In this document: positions 1 through 9,806 of the stretch, piece by piece
Numbering within the stretch: position 1 is the stretch's first letter
Layout: the number at the start of each line of letters is the position of its first letter
DNA from: Acinetobacter nosocomialis NIPH 2119
Lineage (GTDB): Bacteria > Pseudomonadota > Gammaproteobacteria > Pseudomonadales > Moraxellaceae
Direction of reading: 5' to 3'
Length of the DNA stretch: 64,000 nt
NCBI RefSeq assembly: GCF_000368085.1
Contig: NZ_KB849239.1
Location: 1,206,269 to 1,270,268, forward strand
Program-made: the position numbers and the translations under genes
The notes under the pieces: model-generated
The model's input: the letters and a program-made list of their open reading frames with translations, nothing else
Told to the model about the DNA's origin: nothing
Database searches by the model: none

Positions 1-52
1 AACCTAATAATTAGTTAAAAGATATATATTTAATTAAAAAATTGCTCTCAAT

Positions 53-89
53 AAAAAAGCCACATACTTTAAATTATGTGGCTTTTTTT
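53..89. terminator. Bidirectional rho-independent terminator downstream of aroC
   Basis: An A-run, GCCACATA, a short loop, TATGTGGC and a T-run form a stem with U-tracts usable in both directions. It lies just past the aroC stop codon and would end the prmB-aroC transcript. Confidence 0.8.
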
Positions 90-107
90 AGTTAACGAGA
101 GCTAGAA

Positions 108-1199
108 CTATGGTTCAATTGGTGCAAATGGAGGAACAACATCCGCGTTTTGAGCACGATGACGTAAAAAATGATCCATTAGCACAATTGCTAACATTGC
201 TTCCGCAATCGGAGTTGCTCGAACACCCACGCACGGATCATGACGGCCCTTAGTCAACACATCGGTATCTTCACGGTTTAAATTAATGGTTTTACCTGGA
301 GTGGTGATACTTGCAGTCGGTTTTAGTGCAATTGCTACACGAATGGTTTGACCACTTGAAATACCACCTAAAATACCACCTGCATGATTCGCTAGAAAGC
401 CATGACTAGTCAATTCGTCACGTGTTTCATGTCCGAACTGTCCCGCTACAGCAAAACCATCGCCGATTTCAACGCCTTTAACTGCATTAATACTCATCAT
501 TGCATGTGCAATATCAGCGTCTAAACGGTCAAAAACAGGCTCGCCCCAACCTACAGGAACTTTCTCAGCTAAAATTTCTAACTTGGCGCCACAGCTTGTA
601 CCTTGTTCACGTAAAGACGTAACCAATGCTTCAAAACGAGGAACAGCATCTACATCGCCACAGAAAAAAGGATTATTTGGAACTTCATTCCAATCTAACT
701 TTTCAGCAACTTCGTTACCAATTTGAGTGACATGACCACGAATCAAGACACCAAATTTTTCTGCTAAATATTTCTTTGCAATAGCACCCGCTGCAACACG
801 CATAGCAGTTTCACGAGCACTTGAACGACCACCACCACGATAATCACGGAAACCATACTTTTGCGTATAAGTGTAATCTGCATGACCCGGTCTAAAAGTT
901 TGCGCAATATTTCCATAATCTTTCGATTTTTGGTCAGTATTACGAATAAGCAAACCGATTGGTGTACCAGTCGTCTTACCTTCAAATACACCTGAAATGA
1001 TTTCAACCTGATCAGGCTCTTTACGCTGAGTCGCAAATTTTGATGTACCCGGCTTACGACGGTCCAAATCTATTTGCAAATCTTCTTCGGTTAATGCAAG
1101 ACCTGGCGGCACGCCATCAACAATTGCCATTAAACCAACCCCATGCGATTCACCGCATGTAGTCACACGAAAGAGTTGTCCAATAGTGTTCCCTGCCAT
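108..1199 (-). CDS. aroC: Chorismate synthase
   Basis: This enzyme converts 5-enolpyruvylshikimate-3-phosphate to chorismate, the last shikimate-pathway step, using reduced FMN in the cytoplasm. The 363-residue protein is of normal family length. It shows the family signatures GESHG (residues 16-20), RPGHADYTY in the first third and [11 protein letters not shown] shortly after, which belong to the FMN and substrate site. The gene lies 12 bp downstream of prmB on the same strand, the prmB-aroC order common in gammaproteobacteria. The ATG has a Shine-Dalgarno-like GGAG a few bases upstream. The C-terminal tail (PPFAPIEP) is a short extension. Identification is secure. Confidence 0.98.
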   Translation of the reverse strand: MAGNTIGQLFRVTTCGESHGVGLMAIVDGVPPGLALTEEDLQIDLDRRKPGTSKFATQRKEPDQVEIISGVFEGKTTGTPIGLLIRNTDQKSKDYGNIAQTFRPGHADYTYTQKYGFRDYRGGGRSSARETAMRVAAGAIAKKYLAEKFGVLIRGHVTQIGNEVAEKLDWNEVPNNPFFCGDVDAVPRFEALVTSLREQGTSCGAKLEILAEKVPVGWGEPVFDRLDADIAHAMMSINAVKGVEIGDGFAVAGQFGHETRDELTSHGFLANHAGGILGGISSGQTIRVAIALKPTASITTPGKTINLNREDTDVLTKGRHDPCVGVRATPIAEAMLAIVLMDHFLRHRAQNADVVPPFAPIEP

Positions 1200-1211
1200 A
1201 CGTACAACTCC

Positions 1212-2216
1212 TTAAGCTTGTTCTGCAAATAGTTTTCTATAACGACGACATTGTTCAGCAGTCAACGCAAAAATGCCTGAACCACCTTTTTGGAAAGTAA
1301 GCCAGTTAAACTCAACTGTATTGAAGTTCTGACGCATAGCCCATTCAGAGTTGCCGACTTCAATTACAATTAAACCATCTTCCGTTAAGTAATCTGCCGC
1401 TTGAGCTAACATTTTACGAACCAAGTCTAAACCATCTTGACCTGCTGCTAATGCAAGTTCAGGCTCATGTAAAAACTCTTCCGGTAAGTCAGCCATATCT
1501 TCGGCATCAACATATGGAGGGTTACTTACAATTAAATCATACTGATTTTCAGCTGGAATTTTGGCAAACAAGTCAGATTCAAGTAACGCAACTTGATATT
1601 GTTTATTGTGATGTTCAACGTTAATCGATGCTACTTCTAAAGCTTCTTTAGAAATGTCGGTTGCATCGACTTCTGCATCTGGATAAGCATAAGCTAAAGC
1701 TACTGCAATACAACCAGAACCCGTACACATGTCTAAAATACGTTGCGGTGTCTTAGGCTTGCTATTTTCTGGTAAGTTGTTAAGTGCTTCACGCATTTGA
1801 CCATTTTCATCTAAGCAATATGGTGCAAAACGTTGCTCAATTAATTCTGCAATTGGTGAACGAGGAATAAGCACACGCTCATCGACATAAAATGGCTTAT
1901 TGAAGAAGTAAGCTAAATTTAACAAATAAGAAGTTGGAATACGCTCATTAATACGACGCTCCAACAAGCTTAAGAATTCTGCTTTTTCACTTGGTAAAAG
2001 TTTAGCATCTAAAATCTCTGAGTCTGCTGACCATTCAAGAGATAAGGTTTGTAAAACTAATGCAGAGCTTTCTGCAAAATAATCTTCAGTGCCTTGTCCT
2101 AAATGTGCATCATGTTGACGTAATGCTGATACCCCAAAACGAATAAAATCTCGAATTGTTGATAAATTTTCAGCAGCTTCCTGTAAATGTTCAGGGCTAA
2201 TCGTCGGTCGCTCCAC
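1212..2216 (-). CDS. prmB: Ribosomal protein uL3 (L3) glutamine N5-methyltransferase
   Basis: PrmB methylates a glutamine of ribosomal protein L3 with S-adenosylmethionine. The 334-residue protein has the N-terminal helical domain of the HemK/PrmB family. A Rossmann methyltransferase core follows, with the SAM motif LDMCTGSGCIAVALA and the catalytic NPPY loop at residues 232-235. The start is a GTG preceded by GGAG at 8 bp spacing. It is PrmB rather than PrmC because of its length, the EQRF...PRSPIAELI region and its position beside aroC. It is probably co-transcribed with aroC. Confidence 0.95.
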   Translation of the reverse strand: MERPTISPEHLQEAAENLSTIRDFIRFGVSALRQHDAHLGQGTEDYFAESSALVLQTLSLEWSADSEILDAKLLPSEKAEFLSLLERRINERIPTSYLLNLAYFFNKPFYVDERVLIPRSPIAELIEQRFAPYCLDENGQMREALNNLPENSKPKTPQRILDMCTGSGCIAVALAYAYPDAEVDATDISKEALEVASINVEHHNKQYQVALLESDLFAKIPAENQYDLIVSNPPYVDAEDMADLPEEFLHEPELALAAGQDGLDLVRKMLAQAADYLTEDGLIVIEVGNSEWAMRQNFNTVEFNWLTFQKGGSGIFALTAEQCRRYRKLFAEQA

Positions 2217-2407
2217 TTAGGCGTCTCCAAAGGCAAATTTTGCAAAGTGACTATTCTACTGAGTGAGACAAAGCAACGCAACGCTTTGCCTTGTGAACCA
2301 GTGTTTTACATCTCAATCTGTAATAATCTCAGCTTAAAATTAGAATACTTTTTTTTAGTTAAGAAATAATGAAGTTTATAAGTAGCAGTATTATAGTCTC
2401 TAAAACA

Positions 2408-2438
2408 AAAAAGCGGCCCTTATGATTGACCGCTTTTC
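2408..2438 (-). terminator. Terminator of trpB
   Basis: AAAAGCGG and CCGCTTTT arms lie 13 bp past the trpB stop, with a U-run in the minus direction. The stem separates trpB from prmB-aroC. Confidence 0.7.
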
Positions 2439-2451
2439 TTGTTTAGTTGAC

Positions 2452-3657
2452 TTAAAGCTTAAGCTTTTCTGCAACATAGTCTGAATCTTTGTCTCCGCGC
2501 CCCGACAGATTTACCACAATCATGGTTTCTTTCGGCAGCTTTGGCGCTTCACGAATTGCCCAAGCCACCGCATGTGAGCTTTCGAGTGCAGGAACAATAC
2601 CTTCAACTCGTGATAGGGTCATAAACGCATCTAAACATTCTTGATCTGTTGCAGTGCTATATTCCACACGTCCTAAATCTTTTAAGAAACTATGTTGTGG
2701 CCCAACACCAGGATAGTCCAATCCAGAAGCGATAGAATGCACCGGCAAAGGTTCACCAGCCTCATTTTCGAGGACATAACAAGCCATACCATGAATTTGG
2801 CTTGGTTTACCTAAGGTTAGGGTTGCCGAATGCATATTTGTGTCTAGCCCATGTCCAGCGGGTTCAACTCCAACAAGTTTTACATCTGGATCATTTAAAA
2901 ATGCTGTGAAAGCACCGATTGCATTTGAACCACCACCCACACATGCCACCACATAATCTGGATTTTTACCAAAGCGTTGATGCGTCTGTTCTTTAATTTC
3001 ATTACCGATAATTGATTGAAAATCACGAACCATTTTTGGAAATGGATGCGGCCCAACCACAGAACCAATGGCATAAATAAAGTTTTTAGGGTCTTTTAAA
3101 TATTCTTCAAATGCGCTATCTACAGCATCTTTTAAGGTTGCTGTACCACGAGTTACCGATACCAAATGAGCACCCAAAATTTTCATTTTGACCACATTTG
3201 GATGTTCTTTTTCAATATCGACTTGACCCATGTGGATTTCACATGGAATACCCACTAAAGCACATGCTGTTGCCAAAGCAACCCCATGCTGACCCGCACC
3301 CGTCTCGGCAATCACTTTCTTTTTGCCCATATACTTAGCAAGAAGAGCCTCACCTAAACAGTGATTAATTTTATGAGCACCCGTATGGTTTAAGTCTTCA
3401 CGCTTTAAATAAATTTGTGCACCACCTAACTGTTCTGAAAGGCGTTTTGCATGAAATAAAGGACTTGGACGACCTACATAATTTGCAAAGAGATCTGATA
3501 ATTCATTTTGAAACTCTGGTGTATGGCGGATTTCTTCATAAGCAACATTAATTTCATCCATTGCTTCTTTTAAATGTGGAGGAATAAATTGCCCTCCATA
3601 CTCACCAAAAAATCCTTGCTCATTTGGTAAAGCAATACCATTAATTTGATGTTGCAT
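2452..3657 (-). CDS. trpB: Tryptophan synthase beta chain, unlinked TrpB paralogue
   Basis: This is a PLP enzyme that condenses indole with serine. The 401-residue protein keeps the Schiff-base lysine K96 in HTGAHKIN, the catalytic glutamate in AETGAGQHG (E118), the phosphate-binding GGGSNAIG and the C-terminal LSGRGDKD. It departs from the usual proteobacterial TrpB in the stretch after HTGAHKIN, which reads [10 protein letters not shown] rather than NxxGQALLAK, and in the [13 protein letters not shown] region, where most copies have an MGxxDxxRQxxNV pattern. No trpA or trpF lies nearby. The gene sits alone, with a good GAGGGAT ribosome site and its own terminator. It may be a second TrpB acting without TrpA or on another indole source. 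I cannot tell whether a canonical trpFBA exists elsewhere. Confidence 0.9.
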   Translation of the reverse strand: MQHQINGIALPNEQGFFGEYGGQFIPPHLKEAMDEINVAYEEIRHTPEFQNELSDLFANYVGRPSPLFHAKRLSEQLGGAQIYLKREDLNHTGAHKINHCLGEALLAKYMGKKKVIAETGAGQHGVALATACALVGIPCEIHMGQVDIEKEHPNVVKMKILGAHLVSVTRGTATLKDAVDSAFEEYLKDPKNFIYAIGSVVGPHPFPKMVRDFQSIIGNEIKEQTHQRFGKNPDYVVACVGGGSNAIGAFTAFLNDPDVKLVGVEPAGHGLDTNMHSATLTLGKPSQIHGMACYVLENEAGEPLPVHSIASGLDYPGVGPQHSFLKDLGRVEYSTATDQECLDAFMTLSRVEGIVPALESSHAVAWAIREAPKLPKETMIVVNLSGRGDKDSDYVAEKLKL

Positions 3658-3693
3658 ATCATCCCTCTTTTTAAATTATTAAAGTTATCAAGT

Positions 3694-4881
3694 TTATCGA
3701 GAAAGGTAACGCGTTAAATCTTCAATACCTTTTAAAGTCATGGGGTACATGTGGTTTTCAAAAATCTCTTTAATCCAACCAATTGTTTGGGTGTAATGCC
3801 AATACCCTTCTGTTTCAGGATTTAACCATGCTGTTTTATCAAAATGCTGACGCAGACGACGTAACCAAACTTCACCTGCTTCATCATTCATATACTCAAC
3901 CGAGCCACCTACCGATTTCAGCTCATACGGTGCCATACTGGCATCACCTACGACAATTACACGATAGTCACGTCCATAGGTATGAAACAAGTCCCATGTG
4001 TTCATGCGAGTCGCTGTTCTTCGGTAGTTATCTTTCCAAACATAGTCATAAAGACAGTTATGGAAATAAAAGTATTCAAGTGTTTTAAATTCAGTTTTAG
4101 CCGCGCTAAACAACTTTTCACATTGAGCAATATGAGCATCCATTGAACCGCCCACATCAAATAACATGAGTACTTTAATTCGATTACGACGCTCTGGCAC
4201 CATTTGAACATCAAGAATACCTTGCTTGGCTGTTTCTCGAATAGTTCCGTCAACGTCTAGCTCTTCGGCAGCTCCTTGCCGGGCAAATTTGCGTAAACGT
4301 CGTAAAGCAATTTGCATTTGGCGAGTACCAAGAACTTGGTCATCATCTAGATTTTGGTATTTACGCTGTTCCCAAACTTTAACCGCCGAACGTTTACGGC
4401 CCGGCCCACCAATTCTGACGCCTTCCGGATGGTCACCAAAAGCCCCAAAAGGTGAAGTTCCACCTGTGCCAACCATACGGTTACCACCTTGGTGTTTTTT
4501 ATGCTGTTCACGTAAACGCTCTTCTAGCATTTTCATCAGTTCTTCTAAAGAACCCGCTTTTTGAAGCTCAGCTCTTTGCTCTGGTGTTAAATGCTTTTCT
4601 AAAAGCTCTAAATCGAACCAGTCTTTTGGTAGTTTATGGACTTGCTTGAGTAATTCATCGATATCAAAGGTTTCTATGCCATCAAAGTAATCTTTCATGG
4701 CACGATCGAACTTATCAAAAAAGCGTTCATCTTTAACTAAAATTGTTTTAGCAAGTTGATAGAACTCTTCTTGATCGGCAAAAACTAAACCTTCACTCAC
4801 CGCACGATTTAAGTCAATCAATTCACGGGTCGTGACTGGAACACCATATTTTCGTAAGGTGTAAAATAACCGCACAAACAT
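3694..4881 (-). CDS. VWA domain protein of the CoxE-like / MoxR-associated type
   Basis: The 395-residue cytoplasmic protein has a helical, charged N-terminal half and a C-terminal von Willebrand A domain. The MIDAS motif DVGGS lies at residues 242-246 (D242, G244, S246). A glycine-rich linker (GTGGTSPFGAFG) precedes a basic PGRKRSAVKVW segment. The gene follows the MoxR ATPase by 15 bp, the classic pairing in which the AAA+ protein and the VWA protein together remodel or metallate a target complex. The target is unknown here. The ATG has a strong GGAGGGAAT site. Confidence 0.9.
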   Translation of the reverse strand: MFVRLFYTLRKYGVPVTTRELIDLNRAVSEGLVFADQEEFYQLAKTILVKDERFFDKFDRAMKDYFDGIETFDIDELLKQVHKLPKDWFDLELLEKHLTPEQRAELQKAGSLEELMKMLEERLREQHKKHQGGNRMVGTGGTSPFGAFGDHPEGVRIGGPGRKRSAVKVWEQRKYQNLDDDQVLGTRQMQIALRRLRKFARQGAAEELDVDGTIRETAKQGILDVQMVPERRNRIKVLMLFDVGGSMDAHIAQCEKLFSAAKTEFKTLEYFYFHNCLYDYVWKDNYRRTATRMNTWDLFHTYGRDYRVIVVGDASMAPYELKSVGGSVEYMNDEAGEVWLRRLRQHFDKTAWLNPETEGYWHYTQTIGWIKEIFENHMYPMTLKGIEDLTRYLSR

Positions 4882-4896
4882 GGGTTATTCCCTCCT

Positions 4897-5748
4897 TTAA
4901 CGTCGCGACATGAAAGCCAAACGTTCAAGCAGTTGCACATCTTGTTCGTTTTTAATGAGTGCGCCATACAAAGGTGGAATAGCTTTTGATGTATCTCGAT
5001 TACGTAGTACATCTTCTGGCATATCATCTGCCATAAGCAGACTCAACCAATCGATCAGTTCAGATGTAGATGGGGGTTTCTTTAAGTTAGGAATTTCGCG
5101 GAGTTTGAAGAAAACTTGCAGAGCTTCATTTACCAAAGTCGCAGAGATATTTGGGAAATGTACCGAGATAATTTCACGCATCGTTGCTTCATCTGGAAAC
5201 TCAATATAGTGGAAGAAGCAGCGACGCAAGAACGCATCTGGTAATTCTTTTTCGTTATTTGAAGTAATAATTACGATTGGACGTTGAGTAGCAGTAATCG
5301 TTTCGCCTGTTTCATAAACATAAAAAGACATCTTATCAAGTTCATGTAACAAGTCATTTGGAAACTCAATATCTGCCTTATCAATTTCATCAATTAAAAG
5401 CACACAGCGCTCTTCACTGGTGAAAGCTTCCCACAGTTTACCGGGCTTAATATAGTTCTTAATATCGTAAACACGATCATCACCCAGTTGACTATCACGC
5501 AAACGAGACACAGCATCGTATTCGTATAAGCCTTGCTGTGCCTTAGTTGTTGACTTGATATGCCAAGTAATGAGTTTTAAACCGAGGCTTTCTGCCACTT
5601 GCTCAGCAAGTAAAGTTTTACCTGTACCCGGCTCACCTTTAACCAATAAAGGCTTTTGCAAAGCGCGGGCTGCTTTTACAGCAAGTTTAAGACTATCAGT
5701 CGCGATATATTGATCTGTACCGGTAAAATGTTGGGTATCAGCAGACAT
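4897..5748 (-). CDS. MoxR-family AAA+ ATPase
   Basis: The 283-residue AAA+ protein has Walker A GEPGTGKT at residues 38-45, Walker B LLIDEIDKAD near residue 117, and sensor 1 ITSNNEKELPDAFLRRC. These place it in the MoxR group of chaperone ATPases. It is encoded directly upstream of, and presumably co-transcribed with, the VWA partner. The substrate of this pair is not evident from the neighbours. The family match is clear and the physiological role is inferred only. Confidence 0.93.
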   Translation of the reverse strand: MSADTQHFTGTDQYIATDSLKLAVKAARALQKPLLVKGEPGTGKTLLAEQVAESLGLKLITWHIKSTTKAQQGLYEYDAVSRLRDSQLGDDRVYDIKNYIKPGKLWEAFTSEERCVLLIDEIDKADIEFPNDLLHELDKMSFYVYETGETITATQRPIVIITSNNEKELPDAFLRRCFFHYIEFPDEATMREIISVHFPNISATLVNEALQVFFKLREIPNLKKPPSTSELIDWLSLLMADDMPEDVLRNRDTSKAIPPLYGALIKNEQDVQLLERLAFMSRR

Positions 5749-5777
5749 GTAGAGACCTTATTTTTCTATTTCAATGG

Positions 5778-6191
5778 TTAGATGGAACGCATGCTTTTGT
5801 TTGTTGTATATTTTGACCAACAATAGCCAATAAGCAAACCTAGACCGATTACAAACAGAATTAAGGATAAATTTGACCAGATTAAAGGACTGTCTTTAGT
5901 TAACACACCAAACAATAGCCCAAAAATAGCTGGAGCTACAGATGCATTAGGACCTTCCGAAACGGTTGGTGTCACCAAAATGGCAAAAACAACTAACCAG
6001 CTTATTGCGCCAAAAGTAGCAGGTAGGCGGCGCATTAAACGCCACCAACACCACAAAGCAATAATAGCGCCAACGCCATAAGCTGTTAAAGCAATGATCT
6101 CCTCAGGAACTGCATCGAGAGAAGAAAGTAATTGATTTAGAACTCCAGCTTGATCTTCACGCACCACGTAAGCCCTCTGGTTCAACTGCAT
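5778..6191 (-). CDS. Small integral membrane protein of unknown function
   Basis: The 137-residue protein has about four hydrophobic segments (roughly residues 33-52, 60-80, 85-100 and 104-124), with a cytoplasm-like basic loop RLMRRLP between the first two. I do not recognise the family. It begins inside the 3' end of the ycgL-type gene, with a 35-bp overlap, and ends 29 bp before moxR. It may belong to the same transcript as ycgL and the MoxR-VWA genes. Confidence 0.7.
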   Translation of the reverse strand: MQLNQRAYVVREDQAGVLNQLLSSLDAVPEEIIALTAYGVGAIIALWCWWRLMRRLPATFGAISWLVVFAILVTPTVSEGPNASVAPAIFGLLFGVLTKDSPLIWSNLSLILFVIGLGLLIGYCWSKYTTNKSMRSI

Positions 6192-6462
6192 TTGGGTTAA
6201 TTAACCCTTCAGGCGGCATCTGAATAAAGAAACCTTTTGTTTGTAATGAGTCTAGAACATGTAAAACATTTACACGCGCTAATTTACGTGTTGGAGCCAA
6301 TTCTAAATGCATGACAAACGTTGCACGACCAAATGCTTGTAAAACAGCTTCTGGAACTTTTTCAAACGGATCAGCTTGCTCCGCATCATCAGGATAGTTT
6401 GGACGAGCAATATAAATGTACATTTCATCTTTTTTGCTCGATCTATAAATATCACAGTGCAT
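6157..6462 (-). CDS. YcgL-domain protein
   Basis: The 101-residue protein starts [18 protein letters not shown], which matches the opening of the YcgL domain (IYRSSKRDxxYLY). The ending [15 protein letters not shown] matches the YcgL LxxxGYYLQLPP motif. The function of this family is unknown. YcgL genes often sit beside rnd in gammaproteobacteria; here rnd lies about 1.9 kb away with small genes between. The downstream membrane-protein gene overlaps its end. Confidence 0.85.
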   Translation of the reverse strand: MHCDIYRSSKKDEMYIYIARPNYPDDAEQADPFEKVPEAVLQAFGRATFVMHLELAPTRKLARVNVLHVLDSLQTKGFFIQMPPEGLINPNAVEPEGLRGA

Positions 6463-6903
6463 TTCAAATCAACTCTTGAACTAAGGACAGCATACATGAA
6501 AAAAAACAACAGACACACGCAGGTTTGTTTACGCATCAGTCGTTTTTTCTTTTCTCGCGAAATATTAACTCACAACAATCATTAAGGTCGATAAATAACT
6601 TTTAATTTTCTAAAGTTTTAAATTTTCCAACCTTTATTAACGTATTAATTTTACATAAAAAATCTTTTTATCAACTTTTATAAAATGAAAAAATTACATT
6701 TTGAAAACAATAAACTTAGTCTTAAACAAATTAAATTTATCTTAACACATTGAAAATAATAAATTTAATTTAAATAAAAGTTAAAATAAGATTTAAAAAA
6801 GATTCAAAGTATGCATACACGATAAGACATTATTTAACTGATTTTAAATTCGAATGTGTTTCAATAATAAAAGATCTTAAAAGAAAATATGGAGGTCTTT
6901 GCT
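6463..6903. other. AT-rich intergenic region, no gene seen
   Basis: About 440 bp of very AT-rich sequence lie between the divergent ycgL-type gene and the 54-codon plus-strand gene. I found no reading frame with family features, no clear hairpin and no convincing sigma-70 promoter pair. It should contain the promoters of both neighbours. Confidence 0.5.
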
Positions 6904-7068
6904 ATGTCTCGTGGCGACAAATCATCTTACACAGCAAAACAAAAGCGTCAGGCTAAACATATTGTTGAGAGTGAAGTAGATAGAGGTCATTCTCAAGAAG
7001 AAGCTGAACGTATCGCATGGTCTACTGTCAATAAACAAGATGGTGGCGGCAAGAAAAAATCACATTAA
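6904..7068 (+). CDS. Small hydrophilic protein (54 aa), plasmid-stabilisation/ChaB-like type
   Basis: An ATG preceded by TATGGAGGTC opens a 54-residue frame beginning MSRGDKSSYTAKQKRQAKH and ending GGGKKKSH. The middle reads IVESEVDRGHSQEEAERIAW, followed by STVNK. This pattern (SYTxxQKRxAxHI ... GxSxEEAExxAWxTVNK) resembles short conserved proteins often annotated as plasmid stabilisation proteins. They are thought to be stress-related; no direct function is known to me. The strong ribosome site and the recognisable pattern support a real gene. Confidence 0.75.
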   Translation: MSRGDKSSYTAKQKRQAKHIVESEVDRGHSQEEAERIAWSTVNKQDGGGKKKSH

Positions 7069-7141
7069 AATTATTACTGGATACTTCTTTAGTTAAGTTA
7101 AGGACTAAAGAAGTATCTTATCAATAAGTTAATCAAAAGTT

Positions 7142-7483
7142 TTAAAAGACTCTTGAGCCCTGCATATAGTCATTACTCACCTGATTTAAGGCACTCAAAA
7201 TTGTGCTATGGTTTTCAGTAAGTAAGGCTTCATTTAAATGATTCATGTAATTCATTAATGCTTCTTTAGAAGCTTGTGCAAACTCGATAGTTACCGCTTC
7301 ATCTTCATATAAGATGACATAACTACGAGCAAACCCATAAATAAGATAAGCTGCGGCTTTTTCATTTAAATTTGAGGATTGCTTAAGATACTGCTCACAC
7401 GCATTTTTTAAGTTTTTAAATGCATCTGTACCAGTCGATTGATTTTTGAAAGATGAAAGTATTGTTTGGAAGTTCATATCCAT
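7142..7483 (-). CDS. Hypothetical helical protein (113 aa)
   Basis: The soluble, mostly helical 113-residue frame has no signal peptide and no motif that I recognise. Features are KNLKNACEQYLKQSS and AAAYLIYGFARSYVILYEDE. It is convergent with the 54-aa gene, about 73 bp away. Coding status is supported by length, normal composition and the absence of a better competing frame. Function is unknown. Confidence 0.6.
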   Translation of the reverse strand: MDMNFQTILSSFKNQSTGTDAFKNLKNACEQYLKQSSNLNEKAAAYLIYGFARSYVILYEDEAVTIEFAQASKEALMNYMNHLNEALLTENHSTILSALNQVSNDYMQGSRVF

Positions 7484-7612
7484 ATTCCACTCAAAAAGTA
7501 AAGCTACAGAAGAAGGATAAGACTGTCAAACAATATATTGATTTTTATAAATTTAGATTGTAAAAAATTATAAGAAACGCCCTAATCTATGGGCGTTTGA
7601 ATAGATTAAAGC

Positions 7613-7879
7613 TTAGAAACTGACTTCAATATTGACGGTTGTACCAGACTGATCAATATTGGTTGAAACGTTGAAACCTCTTGTCTTTAGCTCTTCCTCT
7701 ACTTGCGTAATATGTTCAGGATGCAAAGCATCTATTGGAAATTGAAACACTGCTCGACGTTTACCTTCTTTCGAGACTTCTTCAGTTCCAGATAAGATTT
7801 TTTCCAACAATATTGCTTGATCTATTTTGACATCTTTAGCATTTTTTCTTGCCTGTTCAGCATTAAAATTATTAGTCAT
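7613..7879 (-). CDS. Hypothetical small protein (88 aa)
   Basis: The 88-residue frame starts at an ATG preceded by AGAGAGAT. It contains RRAVFQFPIDALHPEHITQ and VEEELKTRGFNVSTNI, followed by a beta-rich end (TTVNIEVSF). This suggests a small alpha/beta protein, but I recognise no family. It stands alone between two AT-rich intergenic regions. Confidence 0.6.
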   Translation of the reverse strand: MTNNFNAEQARKNAKDVKIDQAILLEKILSGTEEVSKEGKRRAVFQFPIDALHPEHITQVEEELKTRGFNVSTNIDQSGTTVNIEVSF

Positions 7880-7987
7880 GTTTATCTCTCTAGTTATTAG
7901 TAACTTTCATTTATAGCATAAAAAATTAATCTCAATATTAACTTATTATTGATTTTAAAAACTTTTTAAGAATTTATATATAAAATT

Positions 7988-8016
7988 AGAGGCCTCCTCT
8001 CCCCGAGAAGGCCTCT
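7988..8016. terminator. GC-rich hairpin, terminator-like
   Basis: AGAGGCCT (7988-7995) pairs with AGGCCTCT (8009-8016), and an inner TCTC/GAGA stem closes a CCC loop. It is one of the few GC-rich patches in an AT-rich stretch. U-tracts on either side are weak. It could end a transcript from either direction or be the 3' end of a small RNA. Confidence 0.5.
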
Positions 8017-8088
8017 ATATTTCTGCACCGAAACAAACTTATAGTTATATATTGTTTATTTTGAAATTGTTTTTCTTGTTGCTAAGAA

Positions 8089-8104
8089 TATACAGACCTG
8101 TATA
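8089..8104. promoter_or_regulatory. Palindrome TATACAG-N2-CTGTATA, possible operator
   Basis: Seven-base arms TATACAG and CTGTATA flank two bases. The symmetry suits a dimeric repressor site. It resembles LexA-type half sites (CTGTATA), but Acinetobacter lacks a standard LexA, so no regulator is assigned. Confidence 0.35.
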
Positions 8105-8375
8105 TATACGCAATTGAATTTTTCTCACGCATAAAATTAATTTAATTCAGCATAATCATATAAAATTAAGATGAACTCATATTTATAGTATTTAAACTTC
8201 AAAACAACCTAAATATATAAAGTATAACTAAACAAAAATTTAAGTTTATAAAGATAGCCTTATAAAAAGGCTTATTTTTAAAGCAAGATTAAATACAAGA
8301 AGTTGAATAAATATTAATCAAATAAAATATTTTCTAAATACAAAGTGCATTTAAACTAAAAACACCTATTTAAAT

Positions 8376-9500
8376 TTAAAATAAGAGACTTGCTTTCTCT
8401 TCTGTAAATAGCTCAATAAGAGGTTTAGTGAGTAATTCATAGCGCCAACCTAACAAATAGTCAGGTAAGTCTTGTTCATCACCTTTAGAAAGTACATGTT
8501 GATGAATTGCATTTAACCATTTCTTACGAAGTAAAACTTCTTTCGGAATGGAAGTCTGCTCTATTGCGTTTGCAATTAATGCATCCATTTTATCTAATGT
8601 TTCTTTTGATGTAATTTTAAAAGGTTTAGCAATTTTAGCTGGCCATTGCCCTTCTAGTGGTAAATCCTTCAAAAGATCCAGAATAATTTTGCCATATTCA
8701 CGAACAACATTGGGACGGATATCTCTTACTTGTGATAACTGGAAATTATTACGTGGATTTTTTTCAACCAAATCAATCATTGTAGAATTTCTAAGGATAA
8801 AACTACGTGGTTGATTGGTTGCTTTAACTATATGTTCACGCCATTCACTTAAATTTTGCAATTGCATTAATTGACGGCGTGAGTGTCGATAATTACCTAC
8901 ATCTGTATAGAGTAATGGTGTTGGTGTTTCACTAATAATTTCTTTGGTTAAACTGCGGCAGTCTTCAAGAACACACTCATAAAGACCTTTTTGCTTAAGC
9001 TGGTCCTTAATATGGTTTGCTAACTGCATAAGGTATAGGACATCATTTGCAGCATAACATAACTGTTGAGGTGACAAAGGTCTTGCTAACCAATCTGATC
9101 GAGTTTGGTCTTTTTCAATGTCGATTTCTAAACAAAGCTTTAAAGCACCTTGATAACTGACTTGTAAACCATGCCCTAAAAAAGAAAGTCCAACTTGGGT
9201 ATCAAAAACATTTAATAGATTTTGTTCATCAGCATAGTGATAGATTAAATCAATATCCTCACCGCATGCATGAAAAATATTTTGTTGAGCAACAAAGATT
9301 TTTTTCCAAAAATCTCTTAAGTCTAACGACACGCCATCCAGCAAATATACATTTCCGTTAACATTAACTTGACATACTCCAAGTTTAGGCCAAAGGGTAT
9401 CAACCTTAATAAATTCTGTATCAAGTCCGTACGTTGAACATTGATCCATTTGTTGAAGGACATCAACCAATTCGGTTTGCTGTTGGATAAACTGAAACAT
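8376..9500 (-). CDS. rnd: Ribonuclease D
   Basis: This 3'-to-5' exoribonuclease takes part in tRNA 3'-end maturation. The 374-residue protein has an N-terminal DEDD exonuclease domain: D27 and E29 in GLDTEF, ACGEDIDLI, and YAANDVLYL near residues 170-178. An HRDC domain follows (around residues 205-290, starting LSEWREHIVKATNQPRSFIL). Length is typical. It is monocistronic by position, with wide AT-rich spacers on both sides. Confidence 0.95.
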   Translation of the reverse strand: MFQFIQQQTELVDVLQQMDQCSTYGLDTEFIKVDTLWPKLGVCQVNVNGNVYLLDGVSLDLRDFWKKIFVAQQNIFHACGEDIDLIYHYADEQNLLNVFDTQVGLSFLGHGLQVSYQGALKLCLEIDIEKDQTRSDWLARPLSPQQLCYAANDVLYLMQLANHIKDQLKQKGLYECVLEDCRSLTKEIISETPTPLLYTDVGNYRHSRRQLMQLQNLSEWREHIVKATNQPRSFILRNSTMIDLVEKNPRNNFQLSQVRDIRPNVVREYGKIILDLLKDLPLEGQWPAKIAKPFKITSKETLDKMDALIANAIEQTSIPKEVLLRKKWLNAIHQHVLSKGDEQDLPDYLLGWRYELLTKPLIELFTEEKASLLF

Positions 9501-9806
9501 GCTTTCTCAAGTAACTGCAAAGAGTGCTTTAAACTCTGGTATATATAACATAGCAATAGAAAAATGCTACTGAATCCATGATGAATAATCTATTTTTGAA
9601 CAATTTTCCCAAAAAGAGATAATTTTTTGATCATTATTTTAAATTTTTCAATTTAAGATCCTTATAAAAATTTATTTTTACTAACGGCTTTTTTAATTTA
9701 TATATTCACTCAGTAATTTTTTAAAAATATGTTTTTGTCTTTTAAAAAGATTTTTTAATAATACAATTTTTATTTTAAAAAATCTTTAAAATAAGCACCG
9801 AAGTAC
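9501..9806. other. AT-rich spacer between recR and rnd
   Basis: About 300 bp of AT-rich DNA with runs of A and T. It should hold the rnd promoter near its right edge on the minus strand. No coding frame or convincing structure was seen. Confidence 0.4.

Larger units (their letters stand above)
7880..8375. other. Long intergenic region with a hairpin and a palindrome
   Basis: About 500 bp without a credible gene. The region holds a GC-rich hairpin at 7988-8016 and a 16-bp palindrome at 8089-8104, each listed separately. The remainder up to rnd is AT-rich and featureless to the eye. A small RNA is possible. Confidence 0.5.

Noticed and set aside
764..1036. Minus-strand frame inside aroC
   Set aside because: It overlaps aroC in another frame and has no family features; a shadow of the real gene.
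4226..4564. Plus-strand 112-aa frame in the VWA gene
   Set aside because: Arginine/serine-rich shadow of the VWA coding sequence, without motifs or a ribosome site.
8089..8104. LexA box
   Set aside because: Half sites look similar, but Acinetobacter has no standard LexA and no SOS gene is adjacent.
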